Assembly: GCA_028715015.1 (NCBI GenBank)
Contig: JAQTLF010000002.1
Location: forward strand, 23,851 to 60,665
Origin: Candidatus Moraniibacteriota bacterium
GTDB lineage: Bacteria; Patescibacteriota; Minisyncoccia; Moranbacterales; GWC2-37-73
Reading direction: 5' to 3'
Length of the DNA: 36,815 nucleotides
Below the pieces are notes generated by a model. That model had not been told where the DNA came from, did no database searches, and saw only the letters and a list, made by a program, of their open reading frames with translations. Shown here piece after piece: positions 7,345 to 15,379 of the stretch (position 1 is its first letter; every line of letters starts with the position of its first letter). The translations under genes were made by a program, and so were the position numbers.

Positions 7345-7376
7345 AGTTTACACAATTTACAGAAATATGCTATCCT
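7345..7376 (+). promoter_or_regulatory. probable promoter of the methyltransferase gene
   Basis: TTTACA near 7345 and TATCCT near 7371, about 18 bases apart, end only six bases before the methyltransferase ATG. The transcript would be nearly leaderless, which fits the lack of a Shine-Dalgarno motif. Confidence 0.4.
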
Positions 7377-7382
7377 ATAAAT

Positions 7383-9371
7383 ATGAACGATGCATATTTT
7401 GGAAATAAAAAGATTTGTATAACGCAAAGACGTTATCTTGGCTCTAAAACTAAGCTACTATCATTTATAGATAGTATACTTGAAGGTGAGAATATAGAGT
7501 TTAATTCTTTCGCTGATATTTTTGCTGGAACTGGCACTGTTGCCAATCATTTTTATAATCGCTCTAAAATTATAGTGAATGATATTTTAGATTCAAATTC
7601 TCATGTCTACACAGCGTTTTTTGGTAAGGACATAATCAGGGAACAAAAACTGAAAGAACGACTAAAACATTATAATGACATTGAAATCAAAGAATATGAT
7701 GAAAATTATTTTTCAAAAAACTTTTCAAACACCTATTTTGACGCAGAAAATGCTAAAAAAATAGGAATCATTAGGGATGATATTGAAAAATTATTTGAAG
7801 AAAAAATAATTACCAATAGAGAAAAATCTTATTTACTAACATCTCTGATTTACGCACTTGATAGAATTGCCAATACAGTTGGCCATTATGATGCATACAG
7901 AAAAATCGACATTCCAACTAAAAAACTATTTTTACTGCCTCTTGATATAGCAAACTCTCGCTACTCTGCCGAAATCTACAAAGATGACGCTAATGAGCTG
8001 GTAAAAAAAATAAAAGCAGATGTTGTCTATATTGACCCACCATATAATTCTAGGCAATATTCAGATTCTTATCACTTATTAGAAAATATCGCTACTTGGA
8101 AAAAGGAAACAGTTTTTGGTGTTGCCAAAAAAATTGATCGCTCGCACATCAAAAGCGAGTACAACATGAAATCTGCAGGTGTTGCCTTTGGCGACTTAAT
8201 AGACAATATTAATGCGAAATATATCCTTGTTTCCTATAATGATATGGGGACTTCGGGTAATGCTCGCTCACAATCACGTATCAGTGACCATGAGATTTTG
8301 TCGTCGTTAAAACGGCGAGGCGAGGTAAAAGTCTTTGAGACAAACTTCAAACAATTCACTACTGGAAAATCGAGCAAGGATGATCTAAAAGAACGCATAT
8401 TTCTGTGTAAGGTAGACATTGTCTCAAGAAACAATAAGGCGATAATTGCCTCAAAAAACAATCCTGTTCAAGCTGGCTTTGTAAAATCACCCCTTAACTA
8501 CACTGGTGGAAAACATAAACTTTTACCCCAAATAACAAAGTTATTTCCAGTTGATATAAAAACTTTTTATGATGTATTTTCTGGCGGTGCGAATGTCGGA
8601 ATTAACGCTACGGCTAAAAATATAATCTGTATTGAAAAAAATCGTTATGTAGTAAATCTGTTGAAGTTAATACAAAATGATAATTTTGAAGATTTGAATC
8701 AAAAAGTGATCGACATTATAGATGAATTTGGTTTAAGCCAGAGTTACATAAAAGGCTACGACCATTATAATGTGGATAGTTCGTCAGGTCTTGGTCAACA
8801 CAATAAAGACGCTTTTCTAAAACTTCGCAGTGAGTTTAATAAAGAAAAAACAAGAATTGATTTATTGTTGGTGCTTGTTTTGTATTCTTTCAATAACCAA
8901 ATTAGATTCAATTCAAATGGCGATTTTAATTTACCAGTTGGAAAACGGGATTATAATGGTAGCTCAAGGAGAAATGTTGCGGCTTTCAGCCAAGTATCAA
9001 ATGAGAAAAAAATAGCATTTAAAAGTTGTGATTTTCGTGATGTTGAAAAAATGTCATTAATGAAAGATGATTTTGTGTATTTAGATCCACCATATTTACT
9101 GGGTCTTGCTAGTTATAATGAAAAGGGAGGCTGGACAGAAAAAGACGAGAAGGATCTATATTTACTCTTAACCAGACTGGATAAGAAAGGAATTAGGTTT
9201 GCTTTATCAAATGTCTTAGAGCATAAAGGCAAAACCAATGCAATAATGAAAAACTGGGCAAAAAAGCATAGTTATAAGGTTCATAAACTAAACTATGACT
9301 ACAAAAATTCAAATTATCACTCCACTGCAAAAAATAATAAAACCATAGAGGTTCTTATTACAAATTACTAA
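7383..9371 (+). CDS. fused double D12-class adenine-N6 DNA methyltransferase
   Basis: 662 residues made of two complete D12-class (Dam-like) methyltransferases in tandem. Domain one has YLGSKTKLL (motif X), FADIFAGTGTVA (about 43-54, SAM binding) and DPPY at 218-221. Domain two has NYTGGKHKLL, FYDVFSGGANVG (about 395-406) and DPPY at 568-571. Each half methylates adenine. A tandem pair is the known solution for an asymmetric Type IIS site whose strands differ (M.FokI is the classic example). The AlwI-type nuclease starts 21 bases downstream. The ATG is preceded by an AT-rich leader with no ribosome-binding site. Confidence 0.93.
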   Translation: MNDAYFGNKKICITQRRYLGSKTKLLSFIDSILEGENIEFNSFADIFAGTGTVANHFYNRSKIIVNDILDSNSHVYTAFFGKDIIREQKLKERLKHYNDIEIKEYDENYFSKNFSNTYFDAENAKKIGIIRDDIEKLFEEKIITNREKSYLLTSLIYALDRIANTVGHYDAYRKIDIPTKKLFLLPLDIANSRYSAEIYKDDANELVKKIKADVVYIDPPYNSRQYSDSYHLLENIATWKKETVFGVAKKIDRSHIKSEYNMKSAGVAFGDLIDNINAKYILVSYNDMGTSGNARSQSRISDHEILSSLKRRGEVKVFETNFKQFTTGKSSKDDLKERIFLCKVDIVSRNNKAIIASKNNPVQAGFVKSPLNYTGGKHKLLPQITKLFPVDIKTFYDVFSGGANVGINATAKNIICIEKNRYVVNLLKLIQNDNFEDLNQKVIDIIDEFGLSQSYIKGYDHYNVDSSSGLGQHNKDAFLKLRSEFNKEKTRIDLLLVLVLYSFNNQIRFNSNGDFNLPVGKRDYNGSSRRNVAAFSQVSNEKKIAFKSCDFRDVEKMSLMKDDFVYLDPPYLLGLASYNEKGGWTEKDEKDLYLLLTRLDKKGIRFALSNVLEHKGKTNAIMKNWAKKHSYKVHKLNYDYKNSNYHSTAKNNKTIEVLITNY

Positions 9372-9392
9372 TTTTTGTGGCATAATGAAATT

Positions 9393-11204
9393 ATGTTAAA
9401 AGCATGGTCAATTACAACAACTGTTAGAAACCCAGAACGTCTGCGTGATTTTTTGGTCGCCTTAAAACCCCTTGAAAATAAGACCTGGGACGATGCTAAC
9501 CAGGAAAATTATCAAAAACTTTTGATTAAAAACCGTTTGTATGGTTTCGGTAATACGCAATTTTATAATGGACTAACCTCGGATATTGTAAAATTGATAA
9601 ATGATACCGATAGAGAGATTGATGACAACACAATAGATGAGATCATAAAGTTAAAGAACTATACGGAATTTGCAATGCGTGGTCGTCAATCAATAAACCC
9701 TCTTACAAAATTTGGTTTTGTAGTTATAGATAATGGTGCAGTTAAAATAACCGAGCTCGGAAAGAAACTTATAGCTAGCGAAAAAGATGCTGGTGATGTA
9801 TTTCTAAAATCGTTTATAAAATGGCAGATACCAAACCCAGCTAGTAATGATTTTCCCGATGAAGGTAATTACGATGTTGTGCCTTTTGTTGCAACTCTTA
9901 AGTTAATAAGCGAAGTTAATAGAATTGAAACTGAGAAAGGAAATAATGCAGTTGGAATTAGTAAGCGAGAGTTTTCGCTATTTGCTCCGTCATTAGTTAA
10001 ATACGTAGATATTGAAAATTACGCAGAGCAAATTGTTAAGTTACGAGCCTTACAAAAAGGAAAAACAAAACAAGAACGAAAAGAAATTCGAGATAATTAT
10101 CGCAAACAATTTTCAACAAACTTTTTGGGTACAAGTAATCAAGTCGCAATCAATAAGTTACTCAAAAACCTGAAAGATTATGGAGATAATGCAATTAGAT
10201 ATTTCCGTCTGACAAAGTTTATTCGTATTCGTGGTAATGGTTTTTATATTGATTTGGAGCCAAATCGCCACACTGAGACGGAGGCGTTATTTGAAAGCGA
10301 ATTCTATAAGTCAAAACATTTTGCCGATAAAGATGAGTATGTTGCTTATATGTCTAATGATAGTTTACCTGTATTGCCTTGGCAAACAAAAGATAAGTTA
10401 TCTAAAATCGCTAGTAATGTTTATAACGACGTAATTGAATTGCAGAATAATCTTGGTTTGACGGCCGAAAGCAAAAAAGACATATCTGAAATGTCTGAAA
10501 ATGATTTAACATCATACATTAAGAATTTACGAGAAATACGCAAAGAAGTACAAGAAAAAGACAATCACATCAAAGCTCAACCAGTCTCATCAATTACTCA
10601 ATATATTGAGCAATTAGAAAACATTTTTGATCTTGAAAATCGTGCTTTAATGCTTGAATATCTTTCAACAATGGGGCTTCATGCTTTAAATGATGCAAAA
10701 GAAATTAAGCCAAATTATCCAGTCGGCGATGATAACGAACCGACGTCAACTGCTCCTGGTGGTATGGCTGATATTGAGTGTTTTTACAATAACTTTAATA
10801 TGATCTGTGAAGTTACAATGCTGAATGGTCGCGATCAATGGTTTAATGAGGGACAACCAGTTATGAGACATCTGCGTGATTTTGAAAATTCACACGACAA
10901 TGCTTACTGTATTTTCATTGCACCAACGATTCATACCGATAGTGCCGAAACTTTCCATATCGCCAACACAGTTGGCTATAAAGGCAGTAAACAGAAAATT
11001 GCACCGCTTACGATAAAGCAATTTGTTGAATTGCTAAAAACACTTAAACAAATGCGTGAGGCGAACAAAAAGTTTACACATGATAATTTGAAAATTTTAA
11101 TTAACGATATTGCTGATAGTGCCAATAGTATTAGTAACTCCGATGACTGGGTTGCAAATACACAAAATATCGTTAATTCTTGGGCTGTTAGTTTAGTAAA
11201 TTAG
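9393..11204 (+). CDS. AlwI-family Type IIS restriction endonuclease
   Basis: 603 residues from the ATG at 9393; the frame is open a little further upstream but only from a TTG. The start LKAWSITTTVRNPERLRDFL is the typical N-terminus of the AlwI family (AlwI, PleI, MlyI, nicking BstNBI), which cut a few bases outside GGATC or GAGTC. The catalytic PD-(D/E)XK core is visible late in the protein as GGMADIECF with D460, then CEVTML with E473 and T475 in the lysine position, as known for this family. The target of this copy cannot be read from sequence. It forms an RM operon with the fused methyltransferase and ends at a strong terminator. Confidence 0.92.
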   Translation: MLKAWSITTTVRNPERLRDFLVALKPLENKTWDDANQENYQKLLIKNRLYGFGNTQFYNGLTSDIVKLINDTDREIDDNTIDEIIKLKNYTEFAMRGRQSINPLTKFGFVVIDNGAVKITELGKKLIASEKDAGDVFLKSFIKWQIPNPASNDFPDEGNYDVVPFVATLKLISEVNRIETEKGNNAVGISKREFSLFAPSLVKYVDIENYAEQIVKLRALQKGKTKQERKEIRDNYRKQFSTNFLGTSNQVAINKLLKNLKDYGDNAIRYFRLTKFIRIRGNGFYIDLEPNRHTETEALFESEFYKSKHFADKDEYVAYMSNDSLPVLPWQTKDKLSKIASNVYNDVIELQNNLGLTAESKKDISEMSENDLTSYIKNLREIRKEVQEKDNHIKAQPVSSITQYIEQLENIFDLENRALMLEYLSTMGLHALNDAKEIKPNYPVGDDNEPTSTAPGGMADIECFYNNFNMICEVTMLNGRDQWFNEGQPVMRHLRDFENSHDNAYCIFIAPTIHTDSAETFHIANTVGYKGSKQKIAPLTIKQFVELLKTLKQMREANKKFTHDNLKILINDIADSANSISNSDDWVANTQNIVNSWAVSLVN

Positions 11205-11230
11205 TAACCCCCCCCATGTCTTTTATGGAT

Positions 11231-11258
11231 AAAATGGCTCTTGTTTGAGCCATTTTTT
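11231..11258 (+). terminator. rho-independent terminator of the RM operon
   Basis: AAAATGGCTC (11231-11240) and GAGCCATTTT (11247-11256) form a 10-bp stem with a six-base loop ending in Ts. A run of eight Cs (11208-11215) lies between the nuclease stop and this hairpin. Confidence 0.9.
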
Positions 11259-11278
11259 GTATGCAAGCATTTTTGGTG

Positions 11279-11307
11279 TTGACAAAATAATTAAACGTTG
11301 ATAATAT
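11279..11307 (+). promoter_or_regulatory. consensus sigma70 promoter of the XRE-protease operon
   Basis: TTGACA (11279-11284), exactly 17 bases, TAATAT (11302-11307). This is the strongest promoter seen in the window. It places transcription start near 11313 and so rules out an earlier translation start for the XRE gene. Confidence 0.85.
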
Positions 11308-11336
11308 TAAGAAACAGTAATAATAAAAACAACTTT

Positions 11337-11663
11337 ATGCAAAATGACTTTGGTAAAAAAATAAAGGAATTACGAGAAAGCCATTTTCCAGGCATAAGTC
11401 TTAGAAATGTTGGCGAGCAGATACGTCCCAAAAGTAATTATTTTACATATCTTAGTAGGGTTGAAGCGGGAGTTATTAAGCCATCTAGAAAATTTTTATC
11501 TCAAATAAAGGATGAGTATCAACTAGATGACGATGAGTACAAGTCCTTGGTGTTGATCTACACTGCAACAGAAATAATGGATGGGTGGGCTGAATTTGAT
11601 GATACTGAAAAGAAAGATATGGTGGCACAACTTTTTAGGAAAATAAAGAAAGATAACAAATAA
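11337..11663 (+). CDS. XRE-family helix-turn-helix regulator
   Basis: 108 residues from the ATG at 11337. The segment DFGKKIKELRESHFPGISLR followed by NVGEQIRPKSNYFTYLSRVE and AGVIKPSR is an XRE/Cro-type helix-turn-helix (about residues 4-60). The rest is acidic and helical. It is followed four bases later by an ImmA/IrrE-type protease gene. In ICEBs1 and several phages such a pair holds the element silent until the protease removes the repressor, and some toxin-antitoxin loci share the layout. It probably represses its own consensus promoter. Confidence 0.85.
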   Translation: MQNDFGKKIKELRESHFPGISLRNVGEQIRPKSNYFTYLSRVEAGVIKPSRKFLSQIKDEYQLDDDEYKSLVLIYTATEIMDGWAEFDDTEKKDMVAQLFRKIKKDNK

Positions 11664-11667
11664 TAAT

Positions 11668-12354
11668 ATGCCACGATTACGTCTGCATAAAAATTGGAAT
11701 CCGCTCGAGGAAATTTATGATCTCACTAAAAAAGAGATTGAATTTCAAGTTATGCAAGATCTACAAAAGTATAATCAATATTTTCTTCAAAGATACGGCA
11801 GGTCAGTATCGGACGATTTTGATGTAGATAATTTTGTGGCAGAAAACTGGGGCTTTGAAATTGTTTTTGATTCATTGGATCAAACAGAAGGAGAAGAGAT
11901 TTTAGGATGTCTTAAACCAAGAGATAAAAAAATTATAGTAGATGCGGATCAGTGTAAAACACAAGCAAGAATAAATTTCACGATTGCACACGAGGCGGGT
12001 CATTTATCACTGCATGCTTCAATGATGCGTTTGGAAAATGGCAAAGTAGTTGATTGGAGAGATAAGCCAATCCAGCCACAATTTGCTAATCCAGAAAAAG
12101 AAAAAACTTTAGATGCTAATCAGCAAAAAATGGAACGTCAAGCCAATAGATATGCAGGTATTCTTCTCGCACCAACCCACAAAGTTTTCAGTGTGTTGGC
12201 ACAGATGAAGATCATAAATGATAATCAACAAACTGAATCACTGGATTTATCTAAACACGCTCAATTTTTAATGGATAAATTTGGTATGTCTAGACAAGCG
12301 TTGGAAATTAGATTGTCAGATTTAAAAGTTAGCGTTTTGAATAAAAAATACTGA
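11668..12354 (+). CDS. ImmA/IrrE-family metallopeptidase
   Basis: 228 residues. FTIAHEAGHLSLH (around residue 110) is the HExxH zinc site of the ImmA/IrrE (DUF955) family, and ERQANRYAGILLAP supplies the downstream glutamate region. The C-terminal part AQFLMDKFGMSRQALEIRL is the usual helix-turn-helix-like end. Relatives cleave XRE repressors after DNA damage or other signals. It starts four bases after the XRE stop, so the two are translated as a unit. Confidence 0.9.
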   Translation: MPRLRLHKNWNPLEEIYDLTKKEIEFQVMQDLQKYNQYFLQRYGRSVSDDFDVDNFVAENWGFEIVFDSLDQTEGEEILGCLKPRDKKIIVDADQCKTQARINFTIAHEAGHLSLHASMMRLENGKVVDWRDKPIQPQFANPEKEKTLDANQQKMERQANRYAGILLAPTHKVFSVLAQMKIINDNQQTESLDLSKHAQFLMDKFGMSRQALEIRLSDLKVSVLNKKY

Positions 12355-12550
12355 TTGAGTAAAAAGAAAAACCATCTTTTGAAGATGATTTCTCTGGGTA
12401 CTTAATCTGTGATTTAGCAAAGAAGATCTTTTATTGCAAATACTTTAACGAGGAGTTTTGCAACAAATTTTGGTCGATTTCTTTAGCTGATTCTTATGTA
12501 ATCTCAGTTTAGCAGGTCAAGTCCATTTAATCAACCCTAAACATAATTCT
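12355..12550. other. intergenic region with weak hairpin
   Basis: No open frame of interest was seen in this stretch. An imperfect stem ACCATCTT-ttg-AAGATGAT lies just after the protease gene and is followed by TTTCT, a weak terminator candidate. The rest is AT-rich leader of the 40-aa gene, without a promoter I can support. Confidence 0.4.
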
Positions 12551-12673
12551 ATGCCAAAGACAAAGACAGTTGTAAAAATTGGGAGAAGTGCTAAAAACGG
12601 CCGTTTTATGACAGTCGCAAAAGCAAAAAAGGATCCCAAGCACACAACAGTAGAAACGATTAAGAAGAAATAA
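12551..12673 (+). CDS. 40-residue basic small protein
   Basis: This short frame reads MPKTKTVVKIGRSAKNGRFM then TVAKAKKDPKHTTVETIKKK. The core KIGRSAKNGRFMTVAKAKKDP-HTTVETIKK resembles a recurring family of very small basic proteins (pattern VGRSAKTGRFV---A--P-TTVTET) that I have seen as uncharacterised neighbours in bacterial genomes. It is followed within nine bases by a strong terminator, which supports a separate transcribed gene. The charge suggests nucleic-acid binding. The function is unknown. Confidence 0.75.
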   Translation: MPKTKTVVKIGRSAKNGRFMTVAKAKKDPKHTTVETIKKK

Positions 12674-12681
12674 TACATTGG

Positions 12682-12710
12682 GGCGGCTGATTTGCAATAG
12701 GCCGCCTTTT
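12682..12710 (+). terminator. rho-independent terminator after the 40-aa gene
   Basis: GGCGGC (12682-12687) pairs with GCCGCC (12701-12706), followed by TTTT. It separates the 40-aa gene from the nuclease operon and argues against any start of the next gene before 12710. Confidence 0.85.
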
Positions 12711-12731
12711 AATTATAAAAATAGGACATGT

Positions 12732-13982
12732 ATGTTTTACAGAACAAAACCGCAGATATCATCGTATTATCAAAAGACACTCGAAAATATAAAAGAGAAA
12801 ATTCTTAGAGAATCAGACAATTTTATAATTGGGACAGATACCAAGGAACTGTCAGAGTTTTATTTGCAAGACCTTCCTCATCATATTCAGTTTGATGATG
12901 AGCGAGGAGAAGAACTTGAACACAAGAAGGAGTTGCGTCGGATAGAAGCACATAAAAGAGAGGAATTTTATCGCAATGAGGGGGCTATTAATTTTGAATA
13001 TGAGAGTGTGATAATCAGTATGTATTTTTTGCCCAATGATAATGTTCAAATGATTAGCGAATATATTCCATCTACCAGATCAATGAGTTGGACGCCAGAG
13101 GAAGTTAATTGGTATCGTGACCATGTTTCTTTTGGTATCGATATTAAAGGTTATGGTATAAATTTGGATGAAAACGGGATAAAAAATGCTATACAGTGGC
13201 AAAAAGACAGAATTTCAGAACGAATAAATAGCGTGAATGGTGATATTACTCAAGGTAACGAAATGCTTAAAACACAAATACCTAAATTTATTGAGGAAAG
13301 GAAGAGGAAGCTCTCAGAGGATAAAGATAAAATAGATGCTCTTATTAAAACGATAAATATTCCACTTAAAAAGAAAGAATCAGAGGCCGTGAAAAGAGTT
13401 CAATTGGACACGAAGCCATTGATAAAAAAGATTCGTCCAAATCCATCTTTGCCGGAAGTATATGAACTAGACAGAGAAAAAGTTGTTGATATTATTTCAA
13501 TAATAGACAATCAAGGAAGACAATTTGAAAAAACTCCAGACACATACAAAACTATTGGAGAAGAAGGATTAAGGAATGTACTACTTGTTAGTCTCAATAC
13601 GGTTTTTGAGGGAAAGGCTACTGGCGAAACATTTTCCAATAAAGGAAAAACCGATATTTATCTTTGTATAGACAAGGGAAATATCTTAGTTTGTGAATGT
13701 AAAATTTGGGGAGGAAAGGAATTATACAATGAAACAATCGATCAATTGCTTGGGTATCTCACATGGCGTCAGAACTATGGAATCATAATAACATTTGTTA
13801 AGCAAGTTAATTTTTCAAAAGTTATAGAACAAATTCCTGACATTGTAAAATCTCACAGTTCATATACGAGGGGTTATCTTCAAAAAGACACTACACACTT
13901 CATTTCTCACCACAAATTAAATGGGGATGATATTAAAGATGTCGAGATTCATCATCTCTTTTATAATCTTTACTTCGAATAA
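12732..13982 (+). CDS. PD-(D/E)XK nuclease-domain protein, putative defence nuclease
   Basis: 416 residues from the ATG at 12732, which has AGGA five bases upstream. The frame is open earlier, but only from a TTG inside the preceding terminator. The N-terminal half is helical and charged (about 30-230), with a coiled-coil-like stretch at 155-215. The C-terminal half holds a restriction-like core: EEGLRN with a glutamate near 277, then KGKTDIYL with D308, then VCECKIW with E322 and K324, then IDQLLGYLTWR. I recognise this block, including GKATGETF--KGKTDI, from a widespread uncharacterised nuclease family. The next gene follows after 25 bases on the same strand, so the two are probably one operon. 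A defence role is inference from context. Confidence 0.8.
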   Translation: MFYRTKPQISSYYQKTLENIKEKILRESDNFIIGTDTKELSEFYLQDLPHHIQFDDERGEELEHKKELRRIEAHKREEFYRNEGAINFEYESVIISMYFLPNDNVQMISEYIPSTRSMSWTPEEVNWYRDHVSFGIDIKGYGINLDENGIKNAIQWQKDRISERINSVNGDITQGNEMLKTQIPKFIEERKRKLSEDKDKIDALIKTINIPLKKKESEAVKRVQLDTKPLIKKIRPNPSLPEVYELDREKVVDIISIIDNQGRQFEKTPDTYKTIGEEGLRNVLLVSLNTVFEGKATGETFSNKGKTDIYLCIDKGNILVCECKIWGGKELYNETIDQLLGYLTWRQNYGIIITFVKQVNFSKVIEQIPDIVKSHSSYTRGYLQKDTTHFISHHKLNGDDIKDVEIHHLFYNLYFE

Positions 13983-14007
13983 AGCCATAATTAAATTGCA
14001 AAATAAC

Positions 14008-15369
14008 ATGTCTTTAATAAGAAAAAACCAACCAGAAATAACACGACCTGAGTTTTTTATTGAGGTGTGCATGAAAGGTTCAGCAGACCTTAGAAAAATT
14101 TTGAAAATTGATGAAAGTCAATACAATTTTATTCATCATAGAGGAGTCACTAAATCTCAAAGCTATTTTCTCTATAGTGCTATGAATGAAGTTGAAAAAG
14201 CAGGTATATCAATTATGCAGGCCGAGGAGTTTATTGGTAATGATGGAAAAGAGATTGATGAAAACGATCGTCTCACTAAGAACATTATCCAATCGATACA
14301 GGATGAGCAGTTTTTAAAAATCAGGAAAATGACTGAGTTATTAACGGAGCTTGTACTTTTTTCGAAAATAAATACGGATGTCTATTACAGACACTATATG
14401 TTGATTAAAGAGCTGAAGTCGTTAAAGGACACAATAAAAAATGCTAAGAATGCCTATGGTTGCCACATTCAAAATTATCAGAAGCAATTGGAAGATATAA
14501 TGCAAGAAATAAGTAGCCTCGAAACATCTCCTGTAGATATTAGTAAGTGTTGGTATTTAGCAAATGGAAAAAAGGGGCGTGTAACTGGCATTAAAGGTGT
14601 GCTCAGCTCATTCGAAGAAAGAATTAATACTGCTTTTGGGATTGCTAATCCAAATCAAATAATCGCACTTGGAACTTCATTTGAGGAGGGCTATGGTAAT
14701 TTTAGCAATGCTGTTCATTTCAATGCTGTTGTTGGTGCACATGTTTCGAATGTGTCATTACAGGGAATTAGGGCTAACATGAGTGGAATGGGAATACTTG
14801 CCGCAAATATAATTATTCAAGCCCGTATTTTATTTGGAGATCGTAGAAGAAGTGGCTATGCATCTTTTCTTTCTAAGATATTTAGAAATAGCAATCAGGC
14901 AGAAGTTGCATTAAATAAACATACTAAACCAAATATTCAAAAAGGTGACTTTGTTAATGCTCAAGGTGAATTAGCTGAGGTACTTAAAATAATGAAAGGA
15001 AAATATGGTTTTAGATCTTTTCGTGTCCGATTTTTATTAAAAGAAGATACGGAGGTTGCTGGAAAGGGAGATAGGAAAACAGTATGGACACATAAAAATC
15101 CAGAATTCGAAGAATATCCCGCAATGTGGGTAAGAAAGCTTTATAGTCGGAAAGAAATTTTAGATTCCATAAAGAAGGAAATTTTAAAACATGATTCTAA
15201 TGCGAACATAAGAACTCAAAAATTAGTTCCCTTTATAAGAAAGTCAGTTATTCATATGTGGGAAAATGTTGGCCTCAAGGAAAGCGTGCATGGCAAAAAA
15301 GAACAGGCCTTGGAAAAGGTTGAACAAGAAAGAGAAAGAATTAGAAGGAGCATTAATTCTGTTTCATAA
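14008..15369 (+). CDS. uncharacterised 453-residue partner of the nuclease
   Basis: 453 residues from the ATG at 14008; the open frame extends upstream into the nuclease gene. I do not recognise a family. Residues about 1-180 are helical and charged with coiled-coil character. The centre (about 195-290) has SFEERINTAFGIANP and FEEGYGNFSNAVHFNAVVGA, loosely like the histidine-containing helix of DUF5677-type proteins. A small beta domain follows (about 311-365; KGDFVNAQGELAEVLKI, YGFRSFRVRFLL), possibly SH3-like. The C-terminus is a basic helix. No membrane segment is seen. IS30 lies just behind the stop, which looks intact. Confidence 0.75.
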   Translation: MSLIRKNQPEITRPEFFIEVCMKGSADLRKILKIDESQYNFIHHRGVTKSQSYFLYSAMNEVEKAGISIMQAEEFIGNDGKEIDENDRLTKNIIQSIQDEQFLKIRKMTELLTELVLFSKINTDVYYRHYMLIKELKSLKDTIKNAKNAYGCHIQNYQKQLEDIMQEISSLETSPVDISKCWYLANGKKGRVTGIKGVLSSFEERINTAFGIANPNQIIALGTSFEEGYGNFSNAVHFNAVVGAHVSNVSLQGIRANMSGMGILAANIIIQARILFGDRRRSGYASFLSKIFRNSNQAEVALNKHTKPNIQKGDFVNAQGELAEVLKIMKGKYGFRSFRVRFLLKEDTEVAGKGDRKTVWTHKNPEFEEYPAMWVRKLYSRKEILDSIKKEILKHDSNANIRTQKLVPFIRKSVIHMWENVGLKESVHGKKEQALEKVEQERERIRRSINSVS

Positions 15370-15379
15370 GTTTAATTTT

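Noticed and set aside
11208-11215. Run of eight Cs as a phase-variation tract
   Set aside because: It lies after the stop codon of the nuclease gene and upstream of a terminator, so slippage would not change a reading frame.
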